Positions 43,724 to 51,675 of a stretch of 51,675 bases of DNA are shown piece by piece. Below the pieces are notes generated by a model. It ran no database searches. It saw only the letters and a list, made by a program, of their open reading frames with translations, and was not told the origin of the DNA. Each line of letters opens with the position of its first letter. The stretch's first letter is position 1. Both the position numbers and the translations under genes were made by a program. Source of the stretch: Alphaproteobacteria bacterium UBA1002 (GTDB lineage Bacteria; Pseudomonadota; Alphaproteobacteria; Rickettsiales; UBA998); contig DBAU01000069.1 of the NCBI GenBank assembly GCA_002291845.1, forward strand, positions 33,909 through 85,583, given 5' to 3'.

Positions 43724-44982
43724 CCGCCCTGCCGTTTTCCATTGACGCCACCCACCTCTTCCCCGGCCAGCCGGATGCCGCCGCGCGCTATGCGGACGCT
43801 GCTGCCCAGGCCGCCCGCCAGCTGGTCAGTGTGATTGAGCGTGGCAAAAAACCGTTTCTGCGCCTACCGGGGGAGACGGCCGATCTCGCAGAAATCTTGG
43901 CTGTGGCGCAGGATCTGCGCACCCGTTTCGCCCATGTGGTGGTCGTGGGGACCGGCGGCTCCAGCTTAGGCGCGCGCTGCCTCGCCGCGCTGGCGCCCGT
44001 CCAGGCTCAGCCGCAGCTGCATTTCCTCGAAAATGTTGATCCGCACAGCTACCAGGCGCTGCGTGAAGTGGCGCCGCTGGCCCAGACGGCATTCCTCTTC
44101 ATCAGCAAATCCGGCGGCACGCTGGAAACCCTGGCGCAGGCTCTGCTGATTGTGGAAGCGTTGGAAGCCGCGGGTGGCAAGGAGGCGGTGGCGCGCCAGT
44201 GCGTCGCCATCACTCAGCCGGGCCACTCTCCGCTGCGCACGCTCGCCGAGACCTACGGCATGCGCCTGCTGACGCATGACCCCGAGCTGGGCGGGCGTTT
44301 CTCGGTGATGGGTAATGTCGGCCTGCTGCCGGTGGCTTGCCTCGGCCTCGATATTGCGGCCATCCGTCGCGGCGCGCAGGCCGTCATCAGCGCGCTGATC
44401 GCAAACCCCACCCTAAGCCATCCCGCCGTGCAGGGGGCCGTCTACCAGCAGCATTTCCTGCAGGCGGGCCGCAATATCCACGTGCTGATGCCCTATGCCG
44501 ACCGGCTGAAGCTGCTCGGTGACTGGTTCCGCCAGCTCACGGCCGAGAGCCTGGGCAAGGACGGGCAGGGCTTCACCCCGCTTTCCGCGCTGGGCGCGAT
44601 CGATCACCATTCGATGCTGCAGCTCTTCCTCGATGGGCCGGCGGATAAATGGTTCAGTTTCATCACGGTGAGCGATCATGGCGGCAGCGGAACGATTCCG
44701 GCCGCATTGGCAAAACAGGTGGGGATGGACATGGTGGCGGGTCAATCCCTTACCGCGGCCATCGACGCGGCGGCGCGCGGCACCATTGATGTCATCGCGG
44801 ACCGCGGCCTGCCGGTGCGCACCATCCGCCTCGCCCGGCTGGATGAGGAAGCCCTGGGCGCATTGCTCATGCTGTTCATGATGGAAACGGCTCTGACCGC
44901 CACCCTGATGGGCGTCGATGCCTATGACCAGCCCGCCGTGGAAGCCTCCAAGCAGCGCACCAAGCAGTATTTGATGGGGTAG
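43720..44982 (+). CDS. pgi: Glucose-6-phosphate isomerase (short form)
   Basis: PGI interconverts glucose 6-phosphate and fructose 6-phosphate. At 420 residues it is the short form, versus about 550 in E. coli. The sugar-phosphate binding motifs GTGGSSLGA and SKSGGTLET are present, along with the catalytic glutamate in LTAESLGKDG, the histidine in IDHHSMLQL and the lysine in VEASKQRTKQ. It overlaps the M16 gene by 4 bp, so a glycolytic gene ends a membrane/envelope operon. Confidence 0.94.
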   Translation: MTALPFSIDATHLFPGQPDAAARYADAAAQAARQLVSVIERGKKPFLRLPGETADLAEILAVAQDLRTRFAHVVVVGTGGSSLGARCLAALAPVQAQPQLHFLENVDPHSYQALREVAPLAQTAFLFISKSGGTLETLAQALLIVEALEAAGGKEAVARQCVAITQPGHSPLRTLAETYGMRLLTHDPELGGRFSVMGNVGLLPVACLGLDIAAIRRGAQAVISALIANPTLSHPAVQGAVYQQHFLQAGRNIHVLMPYADRLKLLGDWFRQLTAESLGKDGQGFTPLSALGAIDHHSMLQLFLDGPADKWFSFITVSDHGGSGTIPAALAKQVGMDMVAGQSLTAAIDAAARGTIDVIADRGLPVRTIRLARLDEEALGALLMLFMMETALTATLMGVDAYDQPAVEASKQRTKQYLMG

Positions 44983-45100
44983 AAGTATTGCGTTTGCCTC
45001 GATGCTCCGGCCTGCTGGCCTCCGCAATGAGGCGTGCTCATGGCTGACTCGGCGAAACGCTCTGTCGGCGTTTCACTGTCCTCGATGGACCCTCTTGTTC

Positions 45101-45170
45101 TGTCGTCCTCCCAGCGAACGCTGGGATCCAGCGGAGAGGTGGTCTGGATTCCTGCGTGTGCTGAAATGAC
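45101..45170. repeat. Palindromic repeat A (TCCAGCGAACGCTGG type)
   Basis: The left arm contains CCCAGCGAACGCTGGGATCC and the right arm reads CTGGATTCCTGCG... ending in GAAATGAC; the reverse complement of the right arm (GTCATTTCAGC...GGAATCCAG) resembles the left arm. This is the layout of the widespread intergenic 'cgtcattCCAGCGAAAGCTGGaatccag' elements. The arms have diverged. Confidence 0.65.
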
Positions 45171-45184
45171 AAAGTTGGTGGGTT

Positions 45185-45256
45185 GTCATGGCGAGGAGCG
45201 TAAGCGACGTGGCCATCCATACCAGCCATGGATGGCTTCGCGTTGCTCGCCATGAC
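45185..45256. repeat. Palindromic repeat B (GTCATGGCGAG type)
   Basis: GTCATGGCGAGGAGCGTAAG at the left end pairs with CGCGTTGCTCGCCATGAC at the right end, enclosing GGCCATCCAT...ATGGATGGC. The whole 72 bp can fold into one long hairpin. It matches the pattern of dispersed 'GTCATTGCGAGCGAAGCGAAGCAATCC' repeats seen in several alphaproteobacteria. Confidence 0.75.
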
Positions 45257-45315
45257 GAGATAAAAAGAGCGTATTCCCGCTTTCACCGCTGTCTTCTGAC
45301 CGCTAAGATCGCGCC

Positions 45316-47118
45316 ATGAGCCAGACCATTCGCCTGCTGCCGCCTACCCTCGTCAACCGCATCGCGGCGGGTGAGGTGATTGAGCGCCCGGCCTCGGTGG
45401 TCAAAGAGTTGGTGGAAAACGCGCTGGATGCCGGGGCGACACGCATTGAAGTCCTGCTGGAGGCCGGGGGCATCCGGCGCATTCAGGTCACCGATGACGG
45501 CCACGGCATGGATCGCGAGGCCCTGCTGCTAGCCGTGCAGCGCCATGCCACCTCCAAGCTGCCGGACGATGATCTGCTGGCCATCCGCTGGATGGGCTTT
45601 CGCGGGGAGGCGCTGCCCTCCATCGGCTCGGTGAGCCGCCTGACGCTCACCAGCCGCGCCCGCGGCACGGCGGAAGGCTGGGAGCTGGCCGTGGAAGGCG
45701 GTGCGTTGGCCGCGCCGCGCCCCTCCGCCGCGCGCGAGGGAACGCGCATCGAGGTAGCCGATCTGTTTTATGCAACCCCTGCGCGGTTGAAATTCCTCAA
45801 AGGCGAGCGCGCCGAGACGCAGGCGGCCCTCGATATGCTCAAGCGGCTGGCCATGGCGCACCCGTCGGTGGCGTTCGATGGGGTGGTGGATGGCCGCCAG
45901 GTGCTGCGTCTGGCGGCAGAGCCGGGGGATCTGCTCGAGGCCCGTCTGCCTCGGCTTGCCGCTGTGATGGGCAAAGATTTCCGCGATAACGCCATGCCGA
46001 TTGAGGCCGAGCGCGATGGGGTGCGCCTCTCCGGCTATGCGGGCCTGCCCACCTACCATCGCGGCACCTCCACCTTGCAATATCTGTTCGTCAATGGCCG
46101 CCCGGTGCGCGACCGGTTGCTGCTCGGAGCCTTGCGTGCCGCGTACATGGATGTGCTGGCGCGTGACCGCCATCCCGTCGTGGCGCTGTACCTCGACGTC
46201 TCGCCGCAGATGGTGGATGTTAATGTGCATCCGGCGAAGGCGGAGGTGCGCTTCCGTGACGTCAACGCGGTCCGCGGCCTGCTGATTTCTGCCCTGCGCC
46301 ATGCCATCCAGCAGCACGCCCAGCGCAGCACCTCCACGGGGGCCGAAGCGGCGCTGCGTAGCATGGCTCCGCCTGCAGCGATTCTGCCGTTTTCGCCCTC
46401 TCGTGCCGCCGCGCCGAGTGGTCCGGCCCATGCGGCGATGCGAGCGCTGTTTGAGCCGTCTGCTCCGGCAGCGTATGCATCCCCCTCTGCCTCGCCGGTG
46501 ATGACACTGCCACCCTCTGCGGAGCCAGCGGGTCGGGAATATCCGCTGGGCGAGGCGCGGGCGCAGCTGCACGCTACCTATATCGTTGCGGAAACAACCG
46601 ATGGCCTCGTGCTGGTCGATCAGCACGCCGCGCATGAGCGCCTCACGCTGGAGCGCCTGAAATCCCAGCAGGAGGCGGGGCAGGTGGCCCGTCAGGCGTT
46701 GCTGATCCCCGAGGTGGTGGAGCTGGACGCGGGAGTCGCCGAATCCCTGCTGGCGCAGTCCGACATGCTGGCTGGGCTTGGCCTGCTGCTCGAGCCGTTT
46801 GGCGAAGGGGCCGTGCTGGTGCGCGAAGTGCCCGCACTGCTCGGGCCGGTGGATGCCAAGCGGCTGGTGTGCGACCTGGCCGATAGCGTCGCGGAATATG
46901 GCGAGGCACTGGCGTTGCAGGAACGGCTGGGGCACATCTGCGCGACGATGGCCTGCCATGCCAGCGTGCGGGCCGGGCGTATCCTCTCCCGCGAGGAGAT
47001 GAACGCGCTGCTGCGCCAGATGGAAGACACTCCGCTCTCCGGCCAGTGCAACCATGGCCGTCCGACCTATGTGCATCTCAGCCTGAGCGACATCGAGCGA
47101 CTCTTTGGACGGAAATAG
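45316..47118 (+). CDS. mutL: DNA mismatch repair protein MutL
   Basis: MutL couples mismatch recognition by MutS to strand removal. The protein is 600 residues. The N-terminal GHKL ATPase has VVKELVENALDAGAT, DDGHGMD and MGFRGEALPSIGSVS, plus GTRIEVADLFYATPARLKF. A proline/alanine-rich linker spans about 340-410. The C-terminal domain carries the endonuclease motifs DQHAAHERLTLE, ATMACHASVRAG and QCNHGRP, so it is of the nicking type found in bacteria lacking MutH. Palindromic repeats flank the gene on both sides. Confidence 0.96.
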   Translation: MSQTIRLLPPTLVNRIAAGEVIERPASVVKELVENALDAGATRIEVLLEAGGIRRIQVTDDGHGMDREALLLAVQRHATSKLPDDDLLAIRWMGFRGEALPSIGSVSRLTLTSRARGTAEGWELAVEGGALAAPRPSAAREGTRIEVADLFYATPARLKFLKGERAETQAALDMLKRLAMAHPSVAFDGVVDGRQVLRLAAEPGDLLEARLPRLAAVMGKDFRDNAMPIEAERDGVRLSGYAGLPTYHRGTSTLQYLFVNGRPVRDRLLLGALRAAYMDVLARDRHPVVALYLDVSPQMVDVNVHPAKAEVRFRDVNAVRGLLISALRHAIQQHAQRSTSTGAEAALRSMAPPAAILPFSPSRAAAPSGPAHAAMRALFEPSAPAAYASPSASPVMTLPPSAEPAGREYPLGEARAQLHATYIVAETTDGLVLVDQHAAHERLTLERLKSQQEAGQVARQALLIPEVVELDAGVAESLLAQSDMLAGLGLLLEPFGEGAVLVREVPALLGPVDAKRLVCDLADSVAEYGEALALQERLGHICATMACHASVRAGRILSREEMNALLRQMEDTPLSGQCNHGRPTYVHLSLSDIERLFGRK

Positions 47119-47158
47119 GTGTATCTATTTTCCCTGAAATGGCCTGTGCTGGGAGGCC

Positions 47159-47225
47159 GTCATTGCGAAAAGCGCAGCGACGAAGCATCCACACCGTTCG
47201 CTGGATGGCGTCGCCGTCAACGCAA
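47159..47225. repeat. Palindromic repeat C (degenerate GTCATTGCGAG type)
   Basis: GTCATTGCGAAAAGCGCAGC at the left and GGCGTCGCCGTCAACGCAAAGA at the right form an imperfect inverted repeat around AAGCATCCACACC and CGCTGGATGGC. It resembles repeat B on the other side of mutL but is more decayed. It occupies much of the 221 bp gap between mutL and the DUF983 gene. Confidence 0.65.
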
Positions 47226-47339
47226 AGAGCCTGCCTGTCCGCACAAAGATAAACAATACGGCATGTGAACGGACCGCTTCACGGTCCAGCCCGTGCGGTG
47301 TTTCTTGAACCATCGCGTAAAATCGCTTACCTGAAAGAC

Positions 47340-47699
47340 GTGTCTGATTCCATCTCCCCTACTGAAGCCTGCCTGTCTGGCCGCTGCCCGCGCTGCGGTG
47401 AGGGACGCATTTTCGCCAGCTGGCTGCAGTTTCGTGCCGCGTGTCCGGCCTGTGGCCTGGATCTCAGCCGCCACGATAATGGCGATGGCCCGGCCTACCT
47501 TACCATTTGCGTGGTCGGGGGGCTGATTACCGTGCTGGCTGCCTTGGTTGAAATCCGTTTTGCGCCCCCGTACTGGCTGCATCGGCTGTTATGGCTGCCG
47601 CTGGTGATCCTCGGTTCGGTGGTTATCTTGCATTACGCGAAAGCCTGGCTACTTGCGGCTAGTTTTCGCCATCACCGTCTCGAGGAGGACCCCTCATGA
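47340..47699 (+). CDS. DUF983 membrane protein
   Basis: This 119-residue protein starts best at the GTG at 47340 (VSDSISPTEACLSGRCPRCG); an upstream GTG at 47265 would add 25 atypical residues. Two CxxC pairs (CPRCGEGRIF and CPACGLDL) suggest metal binding, and two hydrophobic segments follow (YLTICVVGGLITVLAALVE and LLWLPLVILGSVVILHYA). DUF983 genes usually sit in cytochrome oxidase (cox) clusters next to SURF1. It overlaps SURF1 by 4 bp. Confidence 0.88.
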   Translation: MSDSISPTEACLSGRCPRCGEGRIFASWLQFRAACPACGLDLSRHDNGDGPAYLTICVVGGLITVLAALVEIRFAPPYWLHRLLWLPLVILGSVVILHYAKAWLLAASFRHHRLEEDPS

Positions 47700-48424
47700 A
47701 ACCCCCCGCTGGCTATTTATGGAACCCCCCTAGCCCGCTTACCTGGGCCATCTTTGCCCTGGCGATGCTCAGCCTGATTGGCCTTGGCGTCTGGCAGATC
47801 AACCGGCTGGAATGGAAGGAAGGGCTGATTGCCGAGATTGAGGCCGCCAATGCCCGCGCCCCGCGTGATGGCTGGCCCGCCACGCCGGAGGAAGCCGCCA
47901 CGCTCGGCTGGCGCCGCGTGCAGGTGGCCGGGGAGTTTCTGCACGACAAGGAACTGCACCTCGCCGCGCGCTATTATCACAGCCAGCTAGGCTACCATAT
48001 CCTCACCCCCTTCCGGCTGGAGGATGGGCGCGTGCTGCTACTGAACCGCGGCTGGGTGCCGGTGGAAGGCAAAGACCCCGCGTTGCGCGCGCAAGGGCAG
48101 GTGAGCGGCCCGCTATCCCTACTCGTGCAGGTGCGCACCGATAACGACCGAAACTATTTCACCCCCGAGGGCGACGCCGCCAAGAATATCTGGTTCTGGC
48201 GTGATATCCCCCGCATGCGGGAAGCGACCGGTCTGCCGCTGGAGCCAGTGACCGCCGATGTGCTGCACGCCAACGTTCCCGGAGGGTATCCAGCGTCTTC
48301 GGATGGAGAAATCCGCCTGCGGAACGATCACTTGGGCTATGTCATTACCTGGTTTTCGCTGGCCATTGCGGCCGCCGTGATGTTTGTTCTTTACCATCTG
48401 CGTCCGATCAAGGAGACCGCATGA
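47696..48424 (+). CDS. SURF1 family cytochrome oxidase biogenesis protein
   Basis: SURF1 proteins help insert heme a into subunit I of cytochrome c oxidase. The protein is 242 residues with two membrane segments, near 18-36 (IFALAMLSLIGLGVWQ) and near 218-235 (VITWFSLAIAAAVMFVLY). Family motifs are GVWQINRLEWK, LGYHILTPFRLEDGR and LLNRGWVP. It overlaps DUF983 and the following peptidase gene by 4 bp each. The cox genes themselves are not nearby. Confidence 0.94.
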   Translation: MKPPAGYLWNPPSPLTWAIFALAMLSLIGLGVWQINRLEWKEGLIAEIEAANARAPRDGWPATPEEAATLGWRRVQVAGEFLHDKELHLAARYYHSQLGYHILTPFRLEDGRVLLLNRGWVPVEGKDPALRAQGQVSGPLSLLVQVRTDNDRNYFTPEGDAAKNIWFWRDIPRMREATGLPLEPVTADVLHANVPGGYPASSDGEIRLRNDHLGYVITWFSLAIAAAVMFVLYHLRPIKETA

Positions 48425-49908
48425 ATACTGCGTACGCCTCACTGGAAGCCCGATTTTCTGATCTCGCCCTAATGGGGTCTATCTCCAGCCTGCTTGGCTG
48501 GGATGCCGCCACCTGCCTGCCGGACGGCGCGGCGGAGCTGCGCGGGCAGCAATTAGCCTTTCTCGCCGGGCAGAGCCATGCGCGGATAAGCGATCCGGCT
48601 GTGGCGAGGCTCCTGGCCGAGGCCGAAGCCGATCCCTCCGGCCTTGAGGCATGGCAGCGCGCCAACCTGCGCGAGATGCGCCGCCACTGGACGCACCGCA
48701 CCTGCCTGCCCGCGGCGCTGGTCACCGAGATGGCCCAGCTTACCACCGAAAGCGAGCATGCCTGGCGCGAATTCCGTAAAAATAACGATTTCAAGGGTTT
48801 CCTGCCCTATCTGGCGCGCATCATCGCGCTGACGCAGGAAACAGCGCAGATTAAAGCGGAGGTGCTGGGCCTCACTCCCTATGACGCGCTGATGGATAGC
48901 TATAGCCCCGGTCTGCGTATGGCGCAGATTGATGAATGGTTCGCGGCATTGGCGGAGTTTCTGCCCGGTGCCATTGATGACGCGCTGGCTCAGCAGCCTG
49001 CCTTGCCGCCCGCGCCCGGCCATGCCCCCAAAGAGGCCCAAGAAGCACTGGCACGCCGCCTGATGACGGCGCTAGGCTTCGATTTCCACCACGGGCGGCT
49101 GGATACCAGCACCCATCCCTTCTGCGGCGGCTTCCCCGGCGATGTACGCATCACCACGCGCTATGACGAAGCGCAGTTTATGGAATCCCTGCTGGGCGTG
49201 GTGCATGAGACGGGCCACGCGCTCTATGAAGCGAACCTGCCGGAAGCATGGCGTCTGCAGCCAGTGGGCGAGGCGCTTGGCATGGCGGTGCATGAGAGCC
49301 AGTCGCTGTTTGTGGAGATGCAGCTGTGCCGCAGCCGCGCTTTTTTCCGCTTTGCCCAGCCGCTCCTGCAGCAGGAGCTGGGCATGGCGGATACAGTCAG
49401 CGCTGAGCAGCTCTATACCCGCGCCATTCATGTGCAGCGCAGCCTGATTCGGGTGGGAGCCGATGAGATGACCTATCCGCTGCACATTATCCTGCGTTAT
49501 GAGCTGGAAAAGGCCCTCCTCTCGGGGGATTTGGCGCCTGCGGACCTGCCGGGGGCATGGAATGACGGCATGCAGCGGCTGGTCGGCATCCGCCCGGACA
49601 ATGACGCCAATGGCTGCCTCCAGGATATCCACTGGCCCGGTGGCGCCTTCGGCTATTTTCCCAGCTACACGGTGGGTGCACTGATCGCTGCCCAGCTACG
49701 TGAAGCGATGGAGTACACGCTTGGTCCCCTTGATGCGCTGGTGGAAAAGGGTGAGTTTGCCCCGATCACGGAGTGGTTGAAGCAGCATATTCACGCCCAT
49801 GCCTCGCAGCATTCCATGCCGGCATTGTTACAAAACGCCACCGGCGCGGACCTCTCCGTGCAGCCCTTCCAGCGGCATATCCGCGCGCGCTATCTCAACC
49901 AGAGGTAG
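48421..49908 (+). CDS. M32 family metallocarboxypeptidase (Taq type)
   Basis: This 495-residue zinc carboxypeptidase removes C-terminal amino acids from peptides in the cytoplasm; no signal peptide is present. The zinc motif HETGH is at 262-266, with the third ligand E292 in the HESQS motif (291-295). The family motif GDVRITTRY (about 240-248) is present, as are GAFGYFPSYTVGALIAAQ and the IRVGADEMTYPLHIILRYE segment. It is cotranslated with SURF1 (4 bp overlap). Confidence 0.95.
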   Translation: MNTAYASLEARFSDLALMGSISSLLGWDAATCLPDGAAELRGQQLAFLAGQSHARISDPAVARLLAEAEADPSGLEAWQRANLREMRRHWTHRTCLPAALVTEMAQLTTESEHAWREFRKNNDFKGFLPYLARIIALTQETAQIKAEVLGLTPYDALMDSYSPGLRMAQIDEWFAALAEFLPGAIDDALAQQPALPPAPGHAPKEAQEALARRLMTALGFDFHHGRLDTSTHPFCGGFPGDVRITTRYDEAQFMESLLGVVHETGHALYEANLPEAWRLQPVGEALGMAVHESQSLFVEMQLCRSRAFFRFAQPLLQQELGMADTVSAEQLYTRAIHVQRSLIRVGADEMTYPLHIILRYELEKALLSGDLAPADLPGAWNDGMQRLVGIRPDNDANGCLQDIHWPGGAFGYFPSYTVGALIAAQLREAMEYTLGPLDALVEKGEFAPITEWLKQHIHAHASQHSMPALLQNATGADLSVQPFQRHIRARYLNQR

Positions 49909-49961
49909 GCACAAGATTTCTTTACCTTTATCCTCTACTGTTAAGGATAAAGAGATATCGA

Positions 49962-50354
49962 ATGGATTGGCCTAGACCTGATACAATCGTTACCCAATGC
50001 ACTTTGCACGGAGCCGGTGTAGAAGAGTGGGAGGCTCTGAGTCAGCAAGACGCAAGCGAGTTGTTGGCCGTTATAGATGACCCGCTGAGGCCTGCGTTAG
50101 TCAGGCATTTCAGGATTTCGCACGCGGTCGAGCAAAATTATAGGTTACTTCATATAGGTTTGGAGGCGTTAGGGTCCTTCAAAACCATTCCTCCTGATTT
50201 TCCATCACTTTCCACCCTTTTGGAGGCACTTGATGGCTCAGAAAGTGAAACCCTAAGATTTCAGGTCAAGAAATTGCGCGAAAAAATGCGTGAACTAAAT
50301 GAGCGCAAAGCCGGGATTGTCCATGGCGGACAAGGGCCCGGTCTCTTCGGCTAA
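49962..50354 (+). CDS. Hypothetical protein upstream of dnaK
   Basis: This is a 130-residue protein of unknown function starting at the ATG at 49962 (MDWPRPDTIVTQCTLHGAG). The frame stays open upstream into the peptidase gene, but this start fits the gap and follows AAAGAG. It is predicted soluble and mostly helical, with an acidic middle (SQQDASELLAVIDD), and a charged C-terminal helix (RFQVKKLREKMRELNERK) ending in a glycine-rich tail. Its base composition is visibly more AT-rich than the flanking genes. No relative comes to mind. Confidence 0.6.
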   Translation: MDWPRPDTIVTQCTLHGAGVEEWEALSQQDASELLAVIDDPLRPALVRHFRISHAVEQNYRLLHIGLEALGSFKTIPPDFPSLSTLLEALDGSESETLRFQVKKLREKMRELNERKAGIVHGGQGPGLFG

Positions 50355-50377
50355 TTAAGCTCGCTTTACCCGTCCCC

Positions 50378-50404
50378 GTTGCAAAGCGACGCAGCCCATC
50401 ATAT
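50378..50404 (+). promoter_or_regulatory. Weak heat-shock-like promoter candidate for dnaK
   Basis: GTTGCAA (50378-50384) and CCCATCAT (50395-50402) resemble the RpoH consensus CTTGAAA and CCCATNT, but the spacing of about 10 is shorter than usual. It lies 71 bp before the dnaK start in the 120 bp gap. Reported only as a possibility. Confidence 0.3.
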
Positions 50405-50474
50405 ATAAACGCCACGCGGTGTGTTGCCCCAAGGCGGCCACCGAAACCATCACAAAGATAAAGAGGATAGCAAC

Positions 50475-51675
50475 ATGGGGAAAGTCATTGGGATCGACCT
50501 CGGGACGACCAATTCCTGCGTCGCCATCATGGAAGGCAAGAACGTCCGGGTCATTGAAAACTCTGAAGGCGCGCGCACGACGCCGTCTATTGTCGCGTTT
50601 ACCGGCAGCGGCGAGCGCCTGGTCGGCCATCCGGCAAAGCGTCAGGCCGTCACCAATCCGGAAAACACGATTTTTGCGGTAAAGCGCCTGATTGGCCGCA
50701 CCTTTGCCGATCCGACCACGCAAAAGGATGTGGATCTGGTGCCGTATAAGATCGTGAAAGCCGATAATGGCGATGCATGGGTGCAGGCCTCGGGCGAAAA
50801 ATATTCTCCCAGCCAGATTTCCGCCTTCATTCTGATGAAAATGAAGGAAACCGCGGAAAGCTTCCTCGGGGAGACGGTCACACAAGCGGTGATTACCGTC
50901 CCGGCCTACTTCAATGACGCCCAGCGCCAGGCGACCAAGGACGCCGGGAAAATCGCCGGCCTTGAAGTGCTGCGCATCATCAATGAGCCGACGGCGGCCG
51001 CACTGGCTTACGGCCTCGATAAAAACGAAGGCAAAACCATCGCGGTCTATGACCTGGGCGGCGGCACGTTCGACGTGTCCATCCTCGAGATCGGCGACGG
51101 CGTGTTCGAAGTGAAAGCCACCAACGGGGATACGTTCCTCGGCGGGGAAGACTTCGACAGCCGCATCATCGATTTCCTGGCCGATGAGTTCAAAAAAGAG
51201 CAAGGCATTGACCTGCGGCAGGACAAGCTGGCCCTCCAGCGTCTGAAAGAGGCGGCCGAGAAGGCGAAGATCGAGCTATCCTCGACGCAGCAGACGGACG
51301 TCAACCTGCCATTCATCACGGCAGATCAGACCGGGCCGAAGCACCTCAACATCAAGCTGACCCGCGCCAAGCTGGAATCGCTGGTGGATGACCTCATCCA
51401 GCGCACCATCGAGCCATGCAAGGCCGCCATGCGTGATGCCGGGCTGAAAGCGTCTGACATCGATGAGGTGATCCTGGTCGGCGGGATGACCCGCATGCCG
51501 AAAGTCACCGAGAAGGTGAAGGAATTCTTCGGCAAGGAGCCGCACAAAGGCGTCAATCCGGACGAAGTGGTCGCCATGGGTGCGGCCATTCAGGGCGGCG
51601 TGCTGCAGGGCGACGTGAAAGATGTGCTGCTGCTCGATGTGACCCCGCTCTCGCTCGGCATCGAGACGCTGGGCG
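50475..51675 (+). CDS. dnaK: Chaperone DnaK (Hsp70), N-terminal part (runs off right edge)
   Basis: The first 400 codons of Hsp70 are present, covering all of the nucleotide-binding domain and the linker into the substrate domain. The start MGKVIGIDLGTTNSCVAIME is preceded by AGAGGA. Other signatures are VPAYFNDAQRQATKDAGKIA, INEPTAAALAYGLDK, VYDLGGGTFDVSILEI, VGGMTRMPKV and LLLDVTPLSLGIETLG at the window edge. dnaJ usually follows but lies outside. Confidence 0.98.
   Translation, partial: MGKVIGIDLGTTNSCVAIMEGKNVRVIENSEGARTTPSIVAFTGSGERLVGHPAKRQAVTNPENTIFAVKRLIGRTFADPTTQKDVDLVPYKIVKADNGDAWVQASGEKYSPSQISAFILMKMKETAESFLGETVTQAVITVPAYFNDAQRQATKDAGKIAGLEVLRIINEPTAAALAYGLDKNEGKTIAVYDLGGGTFDVSILEIGDGVFEVKATNGDTFLGGEDFDSRIIDFLADEFKKEQGIDLRQDKLALQRLKEAAEKAKIELSSTQQTDVNLPFITADQTGPKHLNIKLTRAKLESLVDDLIQRTIEPCKAAMRDAGLKASDIDEVILVGGMTRMPKVTEKVKEFFGKEPHKGVNPDEVVAMGAAIQGGVLQGDVKDVLLLDVTPLSLGIETLG

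Larger units (their letters stand above)
44983..45315. other. 333 bp non-coding gap between pgi and mutL
   Basis: No convincing gene is present here. The region holds two adjacent palindromic repeat elements (45101-45170 and 45185-45256), annotated separately. Small open frames across it follow the repeats and look non-coding. Confidence 0.7.

Noticed and set aside
45529..47076. 515-codon open frame antisense to mutL
   Set aside because: Shadow of mutL; composition is typical of the reverse complement of a GC-rich gene.

Overview
The window looks like a chromosomal segment of a Gram-negative alphaproteobacterium. The main evidence is gene order: an F1 ATP synthase cluster starting atpH-atpA-atpG, the block parB-parA-rsmG-mnmG-mnmE with two parS sites, the neighbourhood priA-fsa-DUF484-xerC, a PPSR-aroE-coaE-dnaQ run, lspA followed by a DUF3035 (BamF-like) lipoprotein and two M16 peptidases, and a DUF983-SURF1 pair. 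kdsB indicates lipopolysaccharide, uppP and murJ indicate peptidoglycan, and ATP synthase, a membrane cytochrome c and SURF1 indicate aerobic respiration. I cannot fix the order or family. The window is dense with core genes; I see no rRNA, tRNA, insertion sequence, prophage or CRISPR array.

Layout: 1-6178 holds F1 ATP synthase genes on the minus strand, with a 2.7 kb block (sterol-desaturase-like enzyme, small membrane protein, frameshifted prepilin) between atpG and atpD. 6357-12569 holds a Tat-like hypothetical protein, priA, a membrane-anchored hypothetical protein, fsa, DUF484 and xerC. 12587-21579 is a long minus-strand run: dnaQ, a RidA-family gene, coaE, aroE, the PEP synthase/PPDK regulator, parB, parA, rsmG, mnmG, mnmE. 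The two parS palindromes lie inside rsmG and in the mnmE-mnmG spacer, so this is probably an origin-proximal segregation locus. 21632-29902 carries a quinone oxidoreductase and a minus-strand group nfeD-like, SPFH protein, yejA, yejB, yejE, yejF (peptide ABC importer).

30074-30635 is a complete CcdAB toxin-antitoxin module with a promoter, a candidate operator and a terminator. 30709-37878 holds a cytochrome c, kdsB, an adenosine-kinase-like gene, miaA, serB, uppP, murJ and a small SET-domain protein. 37981-44982 is a tightly packed plus-strand series: secF, ribF, lspA, the BamF-like lipoprotein, an active and an apparently inactive M16 peptidase, and pgi. mutL follows, flanked on both sides by palindromic repeats of the 'GTCATTGCGAG...' type. 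The right end has DUF983, SURF1, an M32 carboxypeptidase, a small hypothetical gene, and dnaK running off the edge.

I did not find a clearly novel multi-gene system. The observations most worth checking are the interrupted ATP synthase cluster with its broken pilin gene, the parS sites doubling as coding or translation-initiation sequence, the ccdAB operator, the SET-domain protein, and the stack of hairpins inside the yej operon.
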